In this document: piece after piece, positions 10,475 to 22,463 of the stretch
Layout: every line of letters begins with the position of its first letter
Position numbering within the stretch: position 1 is the stretch's first letter
Source: Terana coerulea
Taxonomy: Eukaryota; Basidiomycota; Agaricomycetes; Polyporales; Phanerochaetaceae
Assembly (NCBI GenBank): GCA_024811115.1
Contig: JAKOGH010000798.1
Span: 124,001-188,000 of the forward strand
DNA length: 64,000 nt
Direction: 5' to 3'
The notes under the pieces: generated by a model
What the model was told of the DNA's origin: nothing
Database searches by the model: none
What the model saw: the letters and a program-made list of their open reading frames with translations, nothing else
Position numbers and translations under genes: made by a program

Positions 10475-12041
10475 TATATAGGACGTATAATACCCTCACG
10501 TCCGAGGGCTTGGAAGAAAAAAAATGAAAAGAGGGACGAAGAAGAAACGGGAAGGGCTGCTAAGGGGCGTTCGGGCGGCACATATCGACTGTTTTATAGG
10601 TAGATGCGGCGGGGGTCCTGCATTTGATGCCGGCCGTGTAACATCGTCCTCCGCGAAAACAGGCATCCTCGTGGAAGAACAAGAGCGCAAAGCAGTGAGC
10701 TACTGGCGTCGGGGCTGTACACCCGGGCGCTTCGCCCGGCACCGATTGGCGACTTGCTCCCAAGGATGCTCGGGCAATCTCAAACATCATCGACATCAGT
10801 GATTGTGCATTGACTGAATCGCCCGCCGAGTCCGCCGTCCCCCAACTGTGTGCACACCATGCGACACGGCGGATGAAGTGAACTCTGTCCATCGCTCTGC
10901 AGGCATTTGGCTGATGAGAGGCCTGGTCAGTTGGGACATGATACTGTTGAGGTCTGGTCGGGGGCACGCACCTCTCGAGTCTCAACACACCAAAATGGCT
11001 GTAATAGTTCATGTTTCTTGGCTGCGCCGGAGGATGATCATTGCCCTGCGCCACCAGACGCATCTGTTCCACGGCAGCCGCAAAGCACGTGAATGCGTCC
11101 GAGACCGGAGGCGTCCCTGAGTCATCGTGGCGTCAACCGTAGCTATCATCCGCCGCCCATGCCCGTCACGGTCTGTCACGGTGGAATCGAATTATATATA
11201 TCTTGTGTGGCAGTATGTTCGTCGCCGGCGCACCTAGGCGTAAAGAAGCGGAGCAGAATGGTGGGGCTTGAAGCTTGACAACCAAGCGGGGCTGGCGATG
11301 CGACCGCTTGGAGGGATGATCCTGGGCGCATTCAAGAGACACCGATCATGAGCTTTGCTTTGAAAATTATCACAAGCGCGCCAGCCAGGTTTATGTTTCG
11401 ATGCGGCGAGCATGTGCACTGCATGTATGATCGCTTTCAAGTCGTCCTGGCATAATTGTTGCAACGTTTGTCGGGTTCATGCGGGCACTGACGGAGCCCT
11501 GGAGTATTAATATTAACATAGCAAGATATGTGATAATATAGTTAGGTCAAAAGAATTCAATGATCGAATACGACATACGCAGGTTCTGGTCAGAGGTGGA
11601 AGTGCGCGGCACTGGCAGGTGACGTGTTCGTGTTGGCACAGGGGCGTCTAATTGCATTTGCCGCTTCGTTCCGTAAAAGGTAACCGTCGGGGAAGAGGCG
11701 CTTGATTCCGTGACGGTGGTGCGATCAATACTATATGTGACGCTCTCGCAGCCAGACGGCCAGGGCAAGTGTTAAAAACGTTAAACTTAAGTACGTTCAG
11801 GCCTTCAAATGAACATGATAAGAGTAAGAGGCTTCACGCGGGGCGGTGTGAGACGGTGGAAACGACTGGAAAGTCATATGTGGGAGGTGATGCCGCACAC
11901 CAGGCTGAGACGAGGCCAAGCCTGGAAAATTGCTGTGAAAGTCCGAATACTTGATTTCTGATGCTAGAAGTGGTGACAACTTTTGAGACGTCCGTCATCC
12001 ATAATACTGAAAATCCCCAAGAGTCTGAATCTCTGAGGTCG
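10475..12041. other. Upstream region of MFS copy A, no gene seen
   Basis: Up to about 11700 this is the non-coding part of the duplicated segment and resembles 16978-18130. It holds a TATA box for the transporter (10592-10598). Beyond 11700 to the end of the DUF6534 gene no coding frame or repeat was found. Confidence 0.5.
10592..10598 (-). promoter_or_regulatory. Likely TATA box of MFS copy A
   Basis: TATAAAA on the minus strand lies about 120 nt before the transporter ATG. The same heptamer in matching context (CCTATAAAA) is kept 110 nt before the ATG of copy B although surrounding sequence has diverged, which supports a promoter role. Confidence 0.55.
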
Positions 12042-13558
12042 CTAAACACTGGTGACATGAGGAATATCCGCACGTTTCTTCTGTCGATGCGGAATGAAGA
12101 TGAGCTTGTCAAGCTCCTCAAGCCTCACAACAAGCAAAACATACCTGAACGTCCATCTGAATAGCATCGGCATCCATCCACACTTCTTCCTGAGTGTGTA
12201 TCCCGCCGAGCGTAGAGGTAGCTACGCGAGGAGAGAATGCAATAGACAGACGTCGAGGTGCCTCAGCATGACCTCCGCTCTCCCCAGAAAGGACGTGTAT
12301 GCCTCCCAGCGTGGTCCCGTTGCGACTACCGACAATTCGGATGCGGCTGTTGAAGATAACAAGTAGAGTGTTGGAGTAGAGTTTGGCGAGGATGGTTGAA
12401 GGGCAGGTAAAGTATGAGTGCTGCGGTATACCAACGTAGAGGGCGAGAATAATTGTCGCAGTAATCGCTATAGAGCAGGATCTTATTTAATGTCGTAACA
12501 GGCCAGGCGGAAGATACATGACGTACCTGTAAGCATACCAGTTTCAATAATAAGACAAATGAGCTTGGTAATCATTGCATGCGTTTCTGCAAGCCTAGTG
12601 TCCTTCTTGAGAAGCTAAGAGGCCCAAAATGAGTGTGTCTACTAACTAACAGGAAAGCAACTCGCGTCTTACTAGATATACCATCATAACGGCAATAACG
12701 ATGTCGGTGACAGCACTGCCAGCGCTCCACAGCTACAAATTAGAGTGTCTCATGAGCCAACAAAGTTTAATTTTCAGTAAACAGTAGCGTACGCTGGTTG
12801 TCACACGTGCTTCAATGCTCACGGAAAACACTTTGAAATCTTGAGCAACGACGGACTGAATACCAGTCGCAATTCCAGCCGCTGTCTGTGTCAGGGGAAG
12901 CTACATAGAAGGTCAGATCATTTAGTCAGATGTTTGATACATAGGCACATACGAAAACAACAAGGATTGGAAGGTATGGTGACCCGGATAGAATCTTGAT
13001 GCGATAGGCATAGTACATTTGCACGACACAGCTCACTACGTTGTGCAATGTCAATTGTATTAAAACTCTGTGAGATGAGCTACATACCTATGGCACTAAG
13101 TAAAGGAACAGCAAGCCATTCGTTTTGTATCTTAGTGAGCTCGGCGAAATTGCCGAAGTTTGTTCCATACGTATTGAAGACATCATTGGTAATTAGGACT
13201 GTCTGGATTGTATCCAAAACATAGATCCCATAGACCAGAGTCTTCGGGACCCAGCCATCTTTCGGAAAAGACAAATAATACAAATCTAAAGATATGCCGA
13301 TGGTCAGCACAAATATATACTAGAGTATAGATCTATATTACTCACAGACTTGGACAGAAAGTGCGCCGTAAAGCCCCCAGTTGAGAAGACCCCCAAGAAG
13401 CTAGCTCACGATGTCAATTGTCATCCATGCGAGGCGGGTTGCAACGAACTACTGGGCCGGCTCTGCATGAGTGTTAGTACCGTGCTGTTTGCTGAGAAAT
13501 TAATGATGAGCATACACAGCCGCGACTTGTCCATACATCGCGGGGGTGTTTCTGACAT
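12042..13558 (-). CDS. DUF6534 multi-pass membrane protein, copy 2
   Basis: This copy sits between the two MFS transporter copies. The start ATG at 13558 gives MSETPPRCMDKSRL. A 13-nt microexon at 13450-13462 adds A-G-P-V and the next exon starts LLGGLLNWGLYGALSVQV. A central exon (13080-13310) encodes LYYLSFPKDGWVPKTLVYGI and KIQNEWLAVPLLSAIG. The DUF6534 core includes LICLIIETGMLT and KLYSNTLLVIFNSRIRIVG, followed by EEVWMDADAIQMDVQ. A last intron precedes a short lysine-containing tail ending with TAG at 12042. The coding region is more AT-rich than copy 1, so the paralogues are not recent twins. Function is unknown. Confidence 0.8.
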
Positions 13559-14706
13559 GTTGTTCTAGGATTGCTGCGACAGCTGGGACCTGTATGCGCT
13601 ATTGACTATATACTTAGCAAGCTCTATCAGCACGTGAGTGATGTTCTTACACGGGATTGGAGCTTCAGCCTTCCTTCAATGCATTGGCCTGGGACATAAC
13701 AGTGAACTAGCATCTGCCGAGAGAGAAGCTGTTATGCCAGATGAGGGACTGAGGCTCAATCACCATTGACAACCTATTTGCGTTGGTGCCAGCAGAAATT
13801 CGCAAATATTGATACCCACAGCCTGAAACGGCCGGAAATGCATGTCATACATTGGCTGTTTTGGAGCAAAGAGCACGCAAAATGCCACGCCTTATTACTC
13901 TGAGGATGAAAAGTTCAAATTCACTCACGAGGTCCCAGCACGAGAACGAGCCAGGTAGGAAGGTTGTACCGGGGATGTTCTGTAACAGACGTAGCTGCGG
14001 GCTATCAAGACCATCCAATGGAAGCTCATAAGTGCGGCGGCACTTACAAGCTTTTTCACAGCAGGTCAGTTTCAACGAGAGGAGCGAACGTGCCAGTGTA
14101 CTACCGTATTGGGACTATACTTGATGTGATTTAAAGTGTGAGGCTCCTGGTCTGGCTAAACAAGCCTGAGAATATGCATGATGGTATGCGTATAATATTC
14201 TGAAGTGAAGCGCAGAAAGATGAGCAACGCTAGCCAAGTCGTGAAGTCAGCCATGGACGTCGACGTCCTCGGTGGAATTCATGCACGCGCGTCCCATAGC
14301 TAAGCGCCTATCACGTAAGCTGAGTCCTGGCGACGCCAATATTAATCCGATCGCGAGTTATACATAAGGCAGACTCCTAAACCAGTTCCTCGCGCACGAT
14401 ACGGCATTGGGCCTTGCTACTACATCTCGCTACTTCGCATTTTCTTGTATTTTACCTGTATGACTCATTTTTGCTAACCTTATTTTGTTGGGCGCCAACG
14501 CCCGCCGTATCATCCGCCCGATGTGAAACGTTCCACAGCCGCGGCAGGACTCTCTCAAAGCTCGCAGAATCCAATGAGATAGACATGCATTATTCATAGC
14601 TCCAAGTAATAGTTAGATATGTCAACCAGTAAAGACAGTGATACGAATAACTTATAGACGTCACATTCATCATGCAAGAACGTGAGCGAATTCAACGCGA
14701 CCATCC
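13559..14706. other. Intergenic region, no gene seen
   Basis: The frames here are short and unrecognised. From 14521 the sequence is the flank of duplicated segment B. Confidence 0.45.
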
Positions 14707-16977
14707 TTACTCTTTGTGTGCTGGCAAAGCCAACTCGGAGTCATCCGAGTCCATGCTCCGCTTCTCGTCCATACCCCAGGTCTCATCGACCTGTGTGTGC
14801 AGCGGCAGGCCCTCCATAAACAGCGACGACAGCAGCCCGAGCGCCGCAACGCCAATCATGACGAGCCAGATCACACGGATGCTGTCCGCGAATGCGTCGC
14901 GCACCTGCGTGCGGAGCGGCTCGGGTAGCGTCGGGATCGCGGGGATCGCAGAGTACGCGAGCGCGACGCCGCCGGGGAAGTGCGCCACGAAGTCCGCGGG
15001 TAGCTTCTTCGCGAGCTGCGTCTGAAGCACCGCGGTGCCGATCGTGATGCTCCACACCTGTGCCGCGCGGTGTCAGCGGCGCGGAGGACGAGGGACAGAC
15101 GGACGACTCACCGCGGCGAACGAGCGGAAGAAAGCGAACAGGGCGAGTGCGTGCGCGTTCTCTGACACGGGGAGCGGGGCGAGGACGGGGAAGTATGTCG
15201 CGGAGTAGATGATACCACCGCCCAGGCCGAGGAGCACTGGGAAACCAAGGACGTGCGCCAATGGTGAATCAGCGCGAATGGTGGACAGGGCAGCCATAGC
15301 GATGATGTAGCAGACCCAGCCGAACCAGAGCTGGACGCGGTAGACTTTGGAAACAGCGATGGTGACGCCGGTGCACACCACGAAGAAGCCCAGGGAGATG
15401 GCGTATGGCAGGACCTCGACTCCAGAGCGAATTGGCGAGGAGTTGCGGCATGCTTGGAGATAAGTCGGCAGAAAGTCTGTAACATGGTGCGATGGAGTCA
15501 GTCAAGGTTCCAAAATTGAATGGGTGCTGGAATGCTGACAAATGGAAGCCACAGCGACGATAGGACACAGGAAATTTTGGAGATATCTACCAGAGTAAGT
15601 CAGCCTCCGACAAAGTATTGACCCGACATTAGATAGCTTGCCCGCTCAAGGATGTTCGGTTAGACAGCAGTGAAAAAGGCACCTGGAAAAGTATTCAGTC
15701 CAAATGAGCTGAAGGATGACGAAGATGCTCACCAAGGGCTCCTTAGCAACCTTTGCTTCGTACACAATAAATAGAACCATGCCGACAAGACCAAGAATGA
15801 GAGGTGCGAGCACGCGCACGGAAGTCCAAGAGTAGCGAACACCACCCCAGGTAAGGCCGATCACAACCGCGCAGGAGCTTGCGATGATCAGTAGGTTGCC
15901 CCTAGGTCACAGCAAACAGTAAGAGGTACAGTCTTGTCGGTGGATGAATACTCTGGACTTACATCCAATCCATGCGAGCAAGTTTCGCGCGCAGTGAGCC
16001 TTCTGGAGTGCGCAGCTTGAGGCAGAAAATAACGAGCAAAGCAGCAACGCCGGAAATCGGCAAGTTCATGTCTGCACAATAGGCAGCCAAGGTATCAGCC
16101 AGCCTCAGGACGTCAAAATAGTCACAGACTCACAGAACAACCATCTCCACTGGCCACGCTGAGCAAATGCTCCGCCGACGAGCGGTCCGAGAGCGCACGC
16201 AAATGCCCAAGTTCTATACGTTCAGTCAGAAATATGGTAGGAAAGCAGACGGCTTGAGCATTCACTCACAGTCCGATCAAGCCGTTGTACATGGCACGTT
16301 CCCGCAGCGGGACGAGGTCCGACATGACAATGCTCGAAATGGCCATGATCCCTCCTCCTCCTGCGCCTTGAATGGCTGAAATAGGGCAACCGTAAGCTCC
16401 CTGCAGCGGCCAACGACGGCAAAGGCACGTACTCCGAGCAGCTATCAGCCAGTTCATGTTCTGTGCAGCACCGCAGAGGGCGCTGCCCAGAGCAAACATG
16501 GCCAGTGAAACCAGCATGGAGGAACGGCGTCCAAAAATCTAAGGAGAATAAGGCTGAGGCTGAACTGGGCTGGAAGCCGGTCGTACCTGAGCAAAGCCAC
16601 CCGACGCGGGGAGAAGGGCGGTTGCGGCGAGTGAGTAGGCAGAAGAGACCCAGACGAAGTCTCCGCCGTCCAAGGCATGGACGATTGTTGGTAGAGCTGT
16701 GGACACTCCGGTCTTGATAGAAAAGGCAAATGAATTCCCGTCAGTGTCACAATCGAACGACGGAAAGCATACAACTCACGGATTCGAGCGCGCTCAGGAA
16801 CAGAGACACACAGATGGCCAAGATAACGAGCCAGAAGCGCAGGTCCTTTTTCGTGCTGGTGGGGGATGTCGTTTGAATTTTGGGGAGGTCAATGTGGACC
16901 GTTTTATGCTGAACGAGAGTGAGGTATGATTTGCCCAAGTCGGCGGTGCTCGAGGCTGCTGTTGTGGGAAGAGACAT
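14707..16977 (-). CDS. MFS transporter, DHA2 type, copy B
   Basis: This is the paralogue of the 8185-10474 transporter with the same exon plan. The start is the ATG at 16977 (MSLPTTAASSTADLGK). An in-frame ATG at 17079 is only 7 nt past the TATA box and is unlikely to be used. Helix 1 is FWLVILAICVSLFLSALES. The motif C region reads in frame here (TIQGAGGGGIMAISS, spliced across GT-AG), unlike copy A. The C-terminal half matches copy A closely (LGLGGGIIYSATYFPVLA, VIWLVMIGVAALGLLSSLFM) and ends with a charged tail. This copy appears intact. The substrate is unknown; export of a small molecule is the usual role of the family. Confidence 0.87.
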
Positions 16978-18318
16978 TATAAACAAAGTACGATACCCTC
17001 GAGGCGAGGACAAAAAAAAGACTAAGGAACAGAAGAAGAAATGGGAAGAGTTGATAGGGAAGGCGTTCGGACGACGCACTCACCATTTTATAGGCAGATG
17101 CCGGTCGAGGGTCCCTGCATTTGATGTCGGCCGCGTAGCATTATCCTGCGCGTCCGCAACGAATAAAGGTATCCTCGTTGGAGATCAAGAGTACAAAGCA
17201 GTGAACAGCAGGCGTCCGGGCTGTACACCCAGGCGTTCTGCCCGGCACCGATCAGCGACTCGCTCGCCCAAGAATGCTCGGTCATTCTCAAACGCAATTG
17301 CCATCAGTGATTGTGCATTGACTGAATCGCGGCGCTCCCCTGACTGTGTGCATAATCATGCGACACGGCGGATGAAATTAGCTTTGTCCTTTTGTCCATC
17401 GCTCTGCAAGCATTTAACCGATGAGAGGCCTGTTCAGTTGGGACATGATACTGTTGAGGTCTGGTTGGGAGCACGCACCTCTCGGGACACATAGCGGCTG
17501 AAATAGGAGTCCTAATTTCTTCCTTACGCCGAAGGATGATAATTGACCTACGCCCCCAAGACCATCTGCTCCACGATGAGTCAGAAAACACCTCCGGCCT
17601 CGGACGTAGCCCTTATGCGTCTGCGTCTGCTGTCCGCCGCATAACTACCCGTGGGATCACTCTCTGCAGGAGGATGTCCGTCGCCGACGCGCTCGCGACG
17701 CCTGGACATACAGACGCGGCATACAAATGATGGGTGCTTGACAACCAACCGGGACTGGCGATGCGACCGCTTAGAAGGTGACGTTGGGCGCATTCAGGTT
17801 GCAAACGCCCATGGGCGCAGCCAACGTCCTGTTCGGCTGAACAGAGCCAAGAGCCATCCTGGCATGAACTATCGATTTGACGGGGACACCAACGGAAGCC
17901 GTGAATGCACGCAGTAGTGTTGACCTAGTTTGTACGACAGGATAACAAAGTCAGATAACAGCATTTTATGATAGTAAATAGACCGAAACACAAAGAACAT
18001 ACAAGTGCGCAGCAGTTGGTAGTTGTGGTTCAGAGGCAAACGATCATCCCGTCACTGTTTTGTGGAATCAGGGCGTCTAAGTATGAGCTACCGCCGCTTT
18101 ACAAATAAGGCAACCATCGGGAAGAAGCATACCGACGCTGAGCGCCGCGTGAATGCACGTACTTGGATCGTACGCACCAGTACTTATGGTTTCAATGTAT
18201 AGAGCCGGATTCAATGGTAACATGGCGTATGTAATGTGAAGTGCATTTCACAGAAAGAGCAGATAAATAAACCAGATGTGCAGCGAGCACTCAGCAGCGT
18301 AAACGAATGACAAAAGAC
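16978..18318. other. Upstream region of MFS copy B, no gene seen
   Basis: The part up to about 18130 is the non-coding portion of duplicated segment B with a retained TATA box. The remainder is the 3' flank of the next gene. No coding frame is supported. Confidence 0.5.
17086..17092 (-). promoter_or_regulatory. Likely TATA box of MFS copy B
   Basis: TATAAAA on the minus strand, 110 nt before the ATG at 16977, matches the box in the same place in copy A. Confidence 0.55.
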
Positions 18319-20426
18319 TCATACTATCGAAATCTCCTCTTCTCTGGCTGGAATCTTTTGCCTCAAAGTAGCCTTGTGCTGGCGTCGAGACCCCAGCCGA
18401 ACACTTGGCTTTCGGAGGGACTGCCTAGCAGCAAGCCGCTGCGCATCCATCACCCGCCGCCTACGCTGCCTGAGCACGTGCGAGGCGTACTGCTCCTGGT
18501 CCGTCAACGGACCTGACGACGTGCTGGCCCTGCTGCTGGTACGCGACATGTCGGAGCCCACCGACCCGTCTGTGGTCGAGTACACGTGCTTTAACGGGGT
18601 GGATTCGCGGGCGATCCTCCTCGACTTTCCGCGCCGCAGCTGCCTGTGGCGTCGGACGGCCCGTTCCAGGGAGGACTCCGAGCCCGTACGAGACAGTGGG
18701 ATCTGCGGCAGCTCGAAGGCCGTGACCGAAGACTCGCCGCCCACGTCCAAACTGAGTGTAAGATGTCCGGTGTCTGCCGTCGCTTCCTCTGCGTGGGCGG
18801 GTCCGTCGTCCTGGTCCGCCTCGGGTCGCTTCTTCCCGCTGAGCCACTCACAAAGGCACTCGGGGTCGTGGGCGGGTTCTATCACTGGTTCATCGTCAAG
18901 TGCGACAGATCCAATCCGACTTTCTGGCCGTGGCGAGATGCTCGGGTGGATAGAAGGCTGCCTAGGGACGTATCTCCAGCTTCAAGGTCGACGTTGAGGA
19001 AAGAAGCCCGCCTGGTCACGCGTTTCACGGGAGCTACAGTAAGGTTGTCCTCTGCCACGGGTGTACCACGGATCATGGACTGGAAAGCATTAACGACATT
19101 TGACTTAAGGGTGGCCGTCCACCCACTGGGACTAGGCTGCGGAAGCGACCCGGTGGACTTGTTGAAATAGCTAGAGCCATTGGCAGGATATGGTGCCTTG
19201 GCGCTGTCAACGATGCCTAGCCCACGAGCAGAACTAGCTCGTGACGAGGGCCAGGGATTCTTGAAGCCATCTTCTGGTCCATAGGTGCTCCACCCGCGCG
19301 GGTTCGGCGACGGATCAGCGGGGGTTGGTCCGACAAGCCCTGACGCGAGTTGGATCGACTGCCGTCGTCGCTTGAGACGTCGCCTGGGACGTAGTTCTGC
19401 CACCGCAAGCTTGCCCAGATCTGGAGCCAGGTCGGGAACACTCGTCTGTCGGTCTGGCATGTGCACCCTACGATATGGGCTGTCGAGGATTGGGAGAGTA
19501 TGATCAGGACCGAGCGCATCCGCTGCGGTAACGGCTAACGCAGGGTATTGCGGGTATGCATCGCTCCCATCTGGGTTGTGGTGTTTGGCCTCTTCGCTCC
19601 CTGCGCCGTACTTGCCGTAGTCGTAAGAAGGTGAGGCCCCGAATCCATTCTCCGTGTCCCCGACCTCCCGATCCCAAGGCCAGCGGACGCTCTCACTTTT
19701 CGTGCGACGCCTTGATGCAGCGCGTATCCGCATGAGCCATAAGACCAGCGCTATCGAGAAGCCGGTGACGGCTATGGCGGCGAGCGGGATTCCGACCCAA
19801 AGCCCCGTGCCGTGCTTGGAACTGGAGGTTGTAGAGATAGCAGAACTACTTGGGGAAGTAAGTGCGGAAGATGAGAAAGTTGACGAGGACGGTATTGACG
19901 AGGAAGTGACGGCAGCGGCAACGGCGGGTGCCGTGCTGGTTATTGGTGATAAGGAAGTCGAGGCGGAGGGCGACGCATCGAGCGTACTTGAAGTAGCCGT
20001 TATAATCGAGGGAAGGAGGGTGTTCACGGCTTGAATACTACCAGAGGGATGGCTTGTTGGGTCCGTGGTAAAGGCCGCATTGCTAGACTCTGGCGCAACC
20101 AAGATAGAGGGTGAAGCATCGGGCCCTAACTGTACGCCAATATCAGTAAAACAACTTCGTCAAGCAAAAGACGCAGCTTGTAAAATTACCGTAACAAGAG
20201 GACTTGCCTCCACGCTCACTGTACCAGACAGCCCTTCGGTAGCTGGCACAAAGTGCTCCAGACGACCGGTCACGACTTCAGGTATGGCTGGAATCTGGCT
20301 GCCAGCGCCGTATGCTGCGACGAGTTCGCCTCCAGGGCCAATAAGAAGGGCATTGGATCTTGTGCCCAAGCTTGCGTGGAGGAGTCGGCGGTGAGGGGCG
20401 GCGGCGCTCTGGTGTCTGGAGACCAT
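18319..20426 (-). CDS. Single-pass membrane protein with Ser/Thr-rich ectodomain
   Basis: I do not recognise the family. A 60-nt intron (20130-20189) joins the 5' exon to a long exon in phase 0. The protein has about 185 residues of mostly Ser/Thr/Pro-rich sequence, likely O-glycosylated, then one hydrophobic helix (LWVGIPLAAIAVTGFSIALV) and a basic stop-transfer (RIRAASRRR). A long cytosolic tail follows, with RRRLKRRRQS and many Ser/Pro patches. This layout resembles fungal wall-sensor proteins, but no sensor domain is seen. The frame changes between about 18970 and 18885: the tail continues in another frame (PSIHPSISPRPESRIGSVA ...) to the stop at 18319. A missed intron or a one-base deletion would explain this. 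No signal peptide is evident, so the 5' end may lie further upstream. Confidence 0.6.
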
Positions 20427-20873
20427 CGTGAAGTGTGCAAGCACAGTAAACGCGGCCGGCGCAGAAGATGAGAGTACTCAGTACTCGGAATGAAGGTGAA
20501 GAACGGCAGTGCGAGCTCAGTCGGGTGCAGGTTCAGGAGACATGGTCAATATTTGCATGTCAGCCTAGAATATGTTAGCCCCATGGCAGCCAGACACTGG
20601 ACGGACCGTCAGGCGACCTCCCAGGATCCCAGGGATAACAAGACTTCGCATCGACGTAATGGCGAAGGTTTGCTGGTATCTGTTTTCTTATTACTCCGAA
20701 ATTCGGCGAACATTATGTACATGGGCGAGGAATACATGTGTACTGTTGAGCGGTATGAGTGTATGCAGTTCAAGCGAAGTGCAGTCTACGCACCACTATC
20801 TGTGGGACCCGTTACAATGAGAGTTCCCGGCCCCTTGCCGGGCTATGCGGTTATCATTGAGTGTATGCTTCAT

Positions 20874-20900
20874 GTTGTGGTTGTGGTTGTCGTCGTCGTC
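20874..20900. repeat. Simple repeat, GTTGTGG then GTC units
   Basis: A 27-nt run of GTTGTGGTTGTGG followed by repeated GTC lies about 125 nt before the QCR2 start codon. It could influence promoter structure, but no role can be shown. Confidence 0.7.
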
Positions 20901-20936
20901 GCAATTAGGCCGCTCGCTGTTTGTCGACCATGGCGC

Positions 20937-20944
20937 TTAAATAA
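20937..20944 (+). promoter_or_regulatory. TATA-like element of QCR2
   Basis: TTAAATAA lies 80 nt before the ATG at 21024. Position and composition suit a weak TATA box; this is inference only. Confidence 0.35.
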
Positions 20945-21023
20945 CCCGGCCAAATCCGGGCTCTTCAAGACAGCGCGAGCATTCACTCTACCTCCGACCT
21001 CACACTCCTCATTACCTCTCCAA

Positions 21024-22463
21024 ATGCTGGCAGCGAGAACGTCGGCCGTGCGCAGCGCAGCACGCTCTGCGCGGCAGTATGCCACCGCGGTCGAATCTGC
21101 GGGCGTAAAAATCGCCGCTGTCGACAACGGCGAACCGACGTCCACCGTAACCTTCCTCGTTAAAGCCGGCAGTCGGTACCAGAGCAAACCTGGCGTCGCG
21201 CACGCCCTCCAAAACTTTGCCTTCAAGGTACGCAATACATGAAACGTACAGGAACCGTACGAGTTGGATCGTTTCTGACGCTTTGAGCAGAGCACTGGCA
21301 AGCGCTCCGGACTTGCGACCGTGCGCGAAGCTGAGCTGTACGGCGGCGTTCTGTCTGCAACTTTGACGAGGGAGCACTTGGCGTTGACGGCAGAGTTTTT
21401 GCGCGGCGACGAGTGAGTCGTGCACGTTGGCTCTGTTGCGTTTGCTGACCGGCGGCGGCAGGCCTTACTTCGTCGACGTGCTCTCCTCCGCGGTCTCCGA
21501 CACCAAGTTCACCCGCCACGAACTGCAGGAATACGTCGCCCCCGTCTGCCGCGACGAGTCTCAGGCCGCTGCGTCTAACCCTGCAACACGCGCCGTGGAG
21601 CTCGCGCACGTCCTCGCCTTCCGCACCGGCCTTGGCGCACCGCTCTTTGCTGCCGAGCACGACCCTGTAGACACCGAAGCCATCAAGGCCTACGCGTCCT
21701 CTGTCTTTTCGAAGGGCAACATCACCGTCGTCGGCACCGGTATCTCCCAGGATACCCTTTCGAAGCTCGTTGAAAAGAGCCTCGGCCCCCTTTCCGCCAG
21801 CGCAGCAGCCAGCGCCGCACCATCCTCCTACTTCGGAGGCGAGACCCGTGTCGAGGTGCACGAAGGCCCTGAGACCGTCTTCGTTGGATTCGGTACCGCC
21901 GGCACCCCCACCGCTGAGCTCGCCGTGCTCGCTGCCCACCTGTCGCCCAAGCCTTCCGTCAAGTGGTCGCAGGGGCTCTCACCAATCGCCGCCGCGCTTC
22001 CCAAGGGCACCAGCGTCGAGACCGTGCTACTTCCCTACTCCGACGCGAGCCTTTTCGGTTTCCTCATCCAGGGTGCTACCGGCGAGGACGTCAAGGTCGC
22101 TGGCCAGGCTGCCATCAAGGCGTTGAAGGATGCGCACAGCTTCGGTAACGATGACCTGAAGAAGGCAGCCGCCAAGGCGAAGTTCGCTGCTGCCAGCGCT
22201 CTTGACACCAAGCTCGGCACTGTTGCTGCAGTCAGCGCTCGCGCGGGCGAGGCGTCCGTCAACTTGGAAGCCACGCTTTCCGCCCTGGACAAGGTCAACA
22301 CCTCTGCGCTCTCAAACGTGTGTATCATTTCCCATGAATATGTCCCAATCGTTGCTCACTATTTCTACGCAAGGTCGTGGACAAGCTGCTCAAGGGCAAG
22401 CCAACATACGTTGCTGTCGGTGACATCAAGACTCTTCCTTACGCTGATGAGCTCGGCCTATAG
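21024..22463 (+). CDS. QCR2: Ubiquinol-cytochrome c reductase core protein 2 (complex III)
   Basis: A subunit of the mitochondrial cytochrome bc1 complex, from the M16 peptidase-like family but without protease activity. Four exons (21024-21227, 21291-21412, 21462-22317, 22374-22463) join with GT-AG introns of 49-63 nt to give 423 residues, with no frame break. The N-terminus (MLAARTSAVRSAARSARQYA) is rich in Arg, Ala and Ser and poor in acidic residues, as in a mitochondrial presequence. The body starts VKIAAVDNGEPTSTVTFLV and includes GVAHALQNFAFK, LYGGVLSATLTREHLAL and LAAHLSPKPSVKWSQG. It ends KPTYVAVGDIKTLPYADELGL, the usual QCR2 C-terminus. The zinc-binding HxxEH of active M16 enzymes is absent, as expected for core 2. 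Confidence 0.95.

Larger units (their letters stand above)
8009..11700. repeat. Segmental direct duplication, copy A
   Basis: This segment matches 14521-18130 in the same orientation. The match begins in non-coding DNA (ATGTGAAACATTCCACAGCC against ATGTGAAACGTTCCACAGCC), covers a whole MFS transporter gene, and runs about 1.2 kb past its start codon through promoter and upstream DNA (for example GTGATTGTGCATTGACTGAA in both). The last clear match is around GGGCGTCTAA / GGGAAGA. Coding parts are much better conserved than flanks, as expected for a duplication followed by selection. Confidence 0.85.
14521..18130. repeat. Segmental direct duplication, copy B
   Basis: This is the second copy of the segment at 8009-11700, in the same orientation and about 2.8 kb downstream of it. 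It includes the complete second MFS transporter and about 1.1 kb upstream of its start. Conservation is patchy: the last coding exon (14.70-15.06 kb) is nearly identical to copy A, while intron and promoter sequence is clearly diverged. Confidence 0.85.
20445..21023. other. Divergent promoter region of the membrane protein and QCR2
   Basis: This is about 580 bp between divergent starts. It holds a short GTTGTGG/GTC simple repeat and a TATA-like TTAAATAA before QCR2. The long plus-strand frame starting at 20490 runs into QCR2 exon 1 but its N-terminal part looks non-coding. Confidence 0.5.

Noticed and set aside
11190..11205. TATATATA run as a promoter
   Set aside because: It lies about 700 bp upstream of the nearest start with no gene directly downstream. 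It is probably just AT-rich spacer.
20490..21023. N-terminal extension of QCR2 in the same frame
   Set aside because: The upstream part contains a simple repeat and promoter-like sequence. The ATG at 21024 gives a proper mitochondrial presequence.
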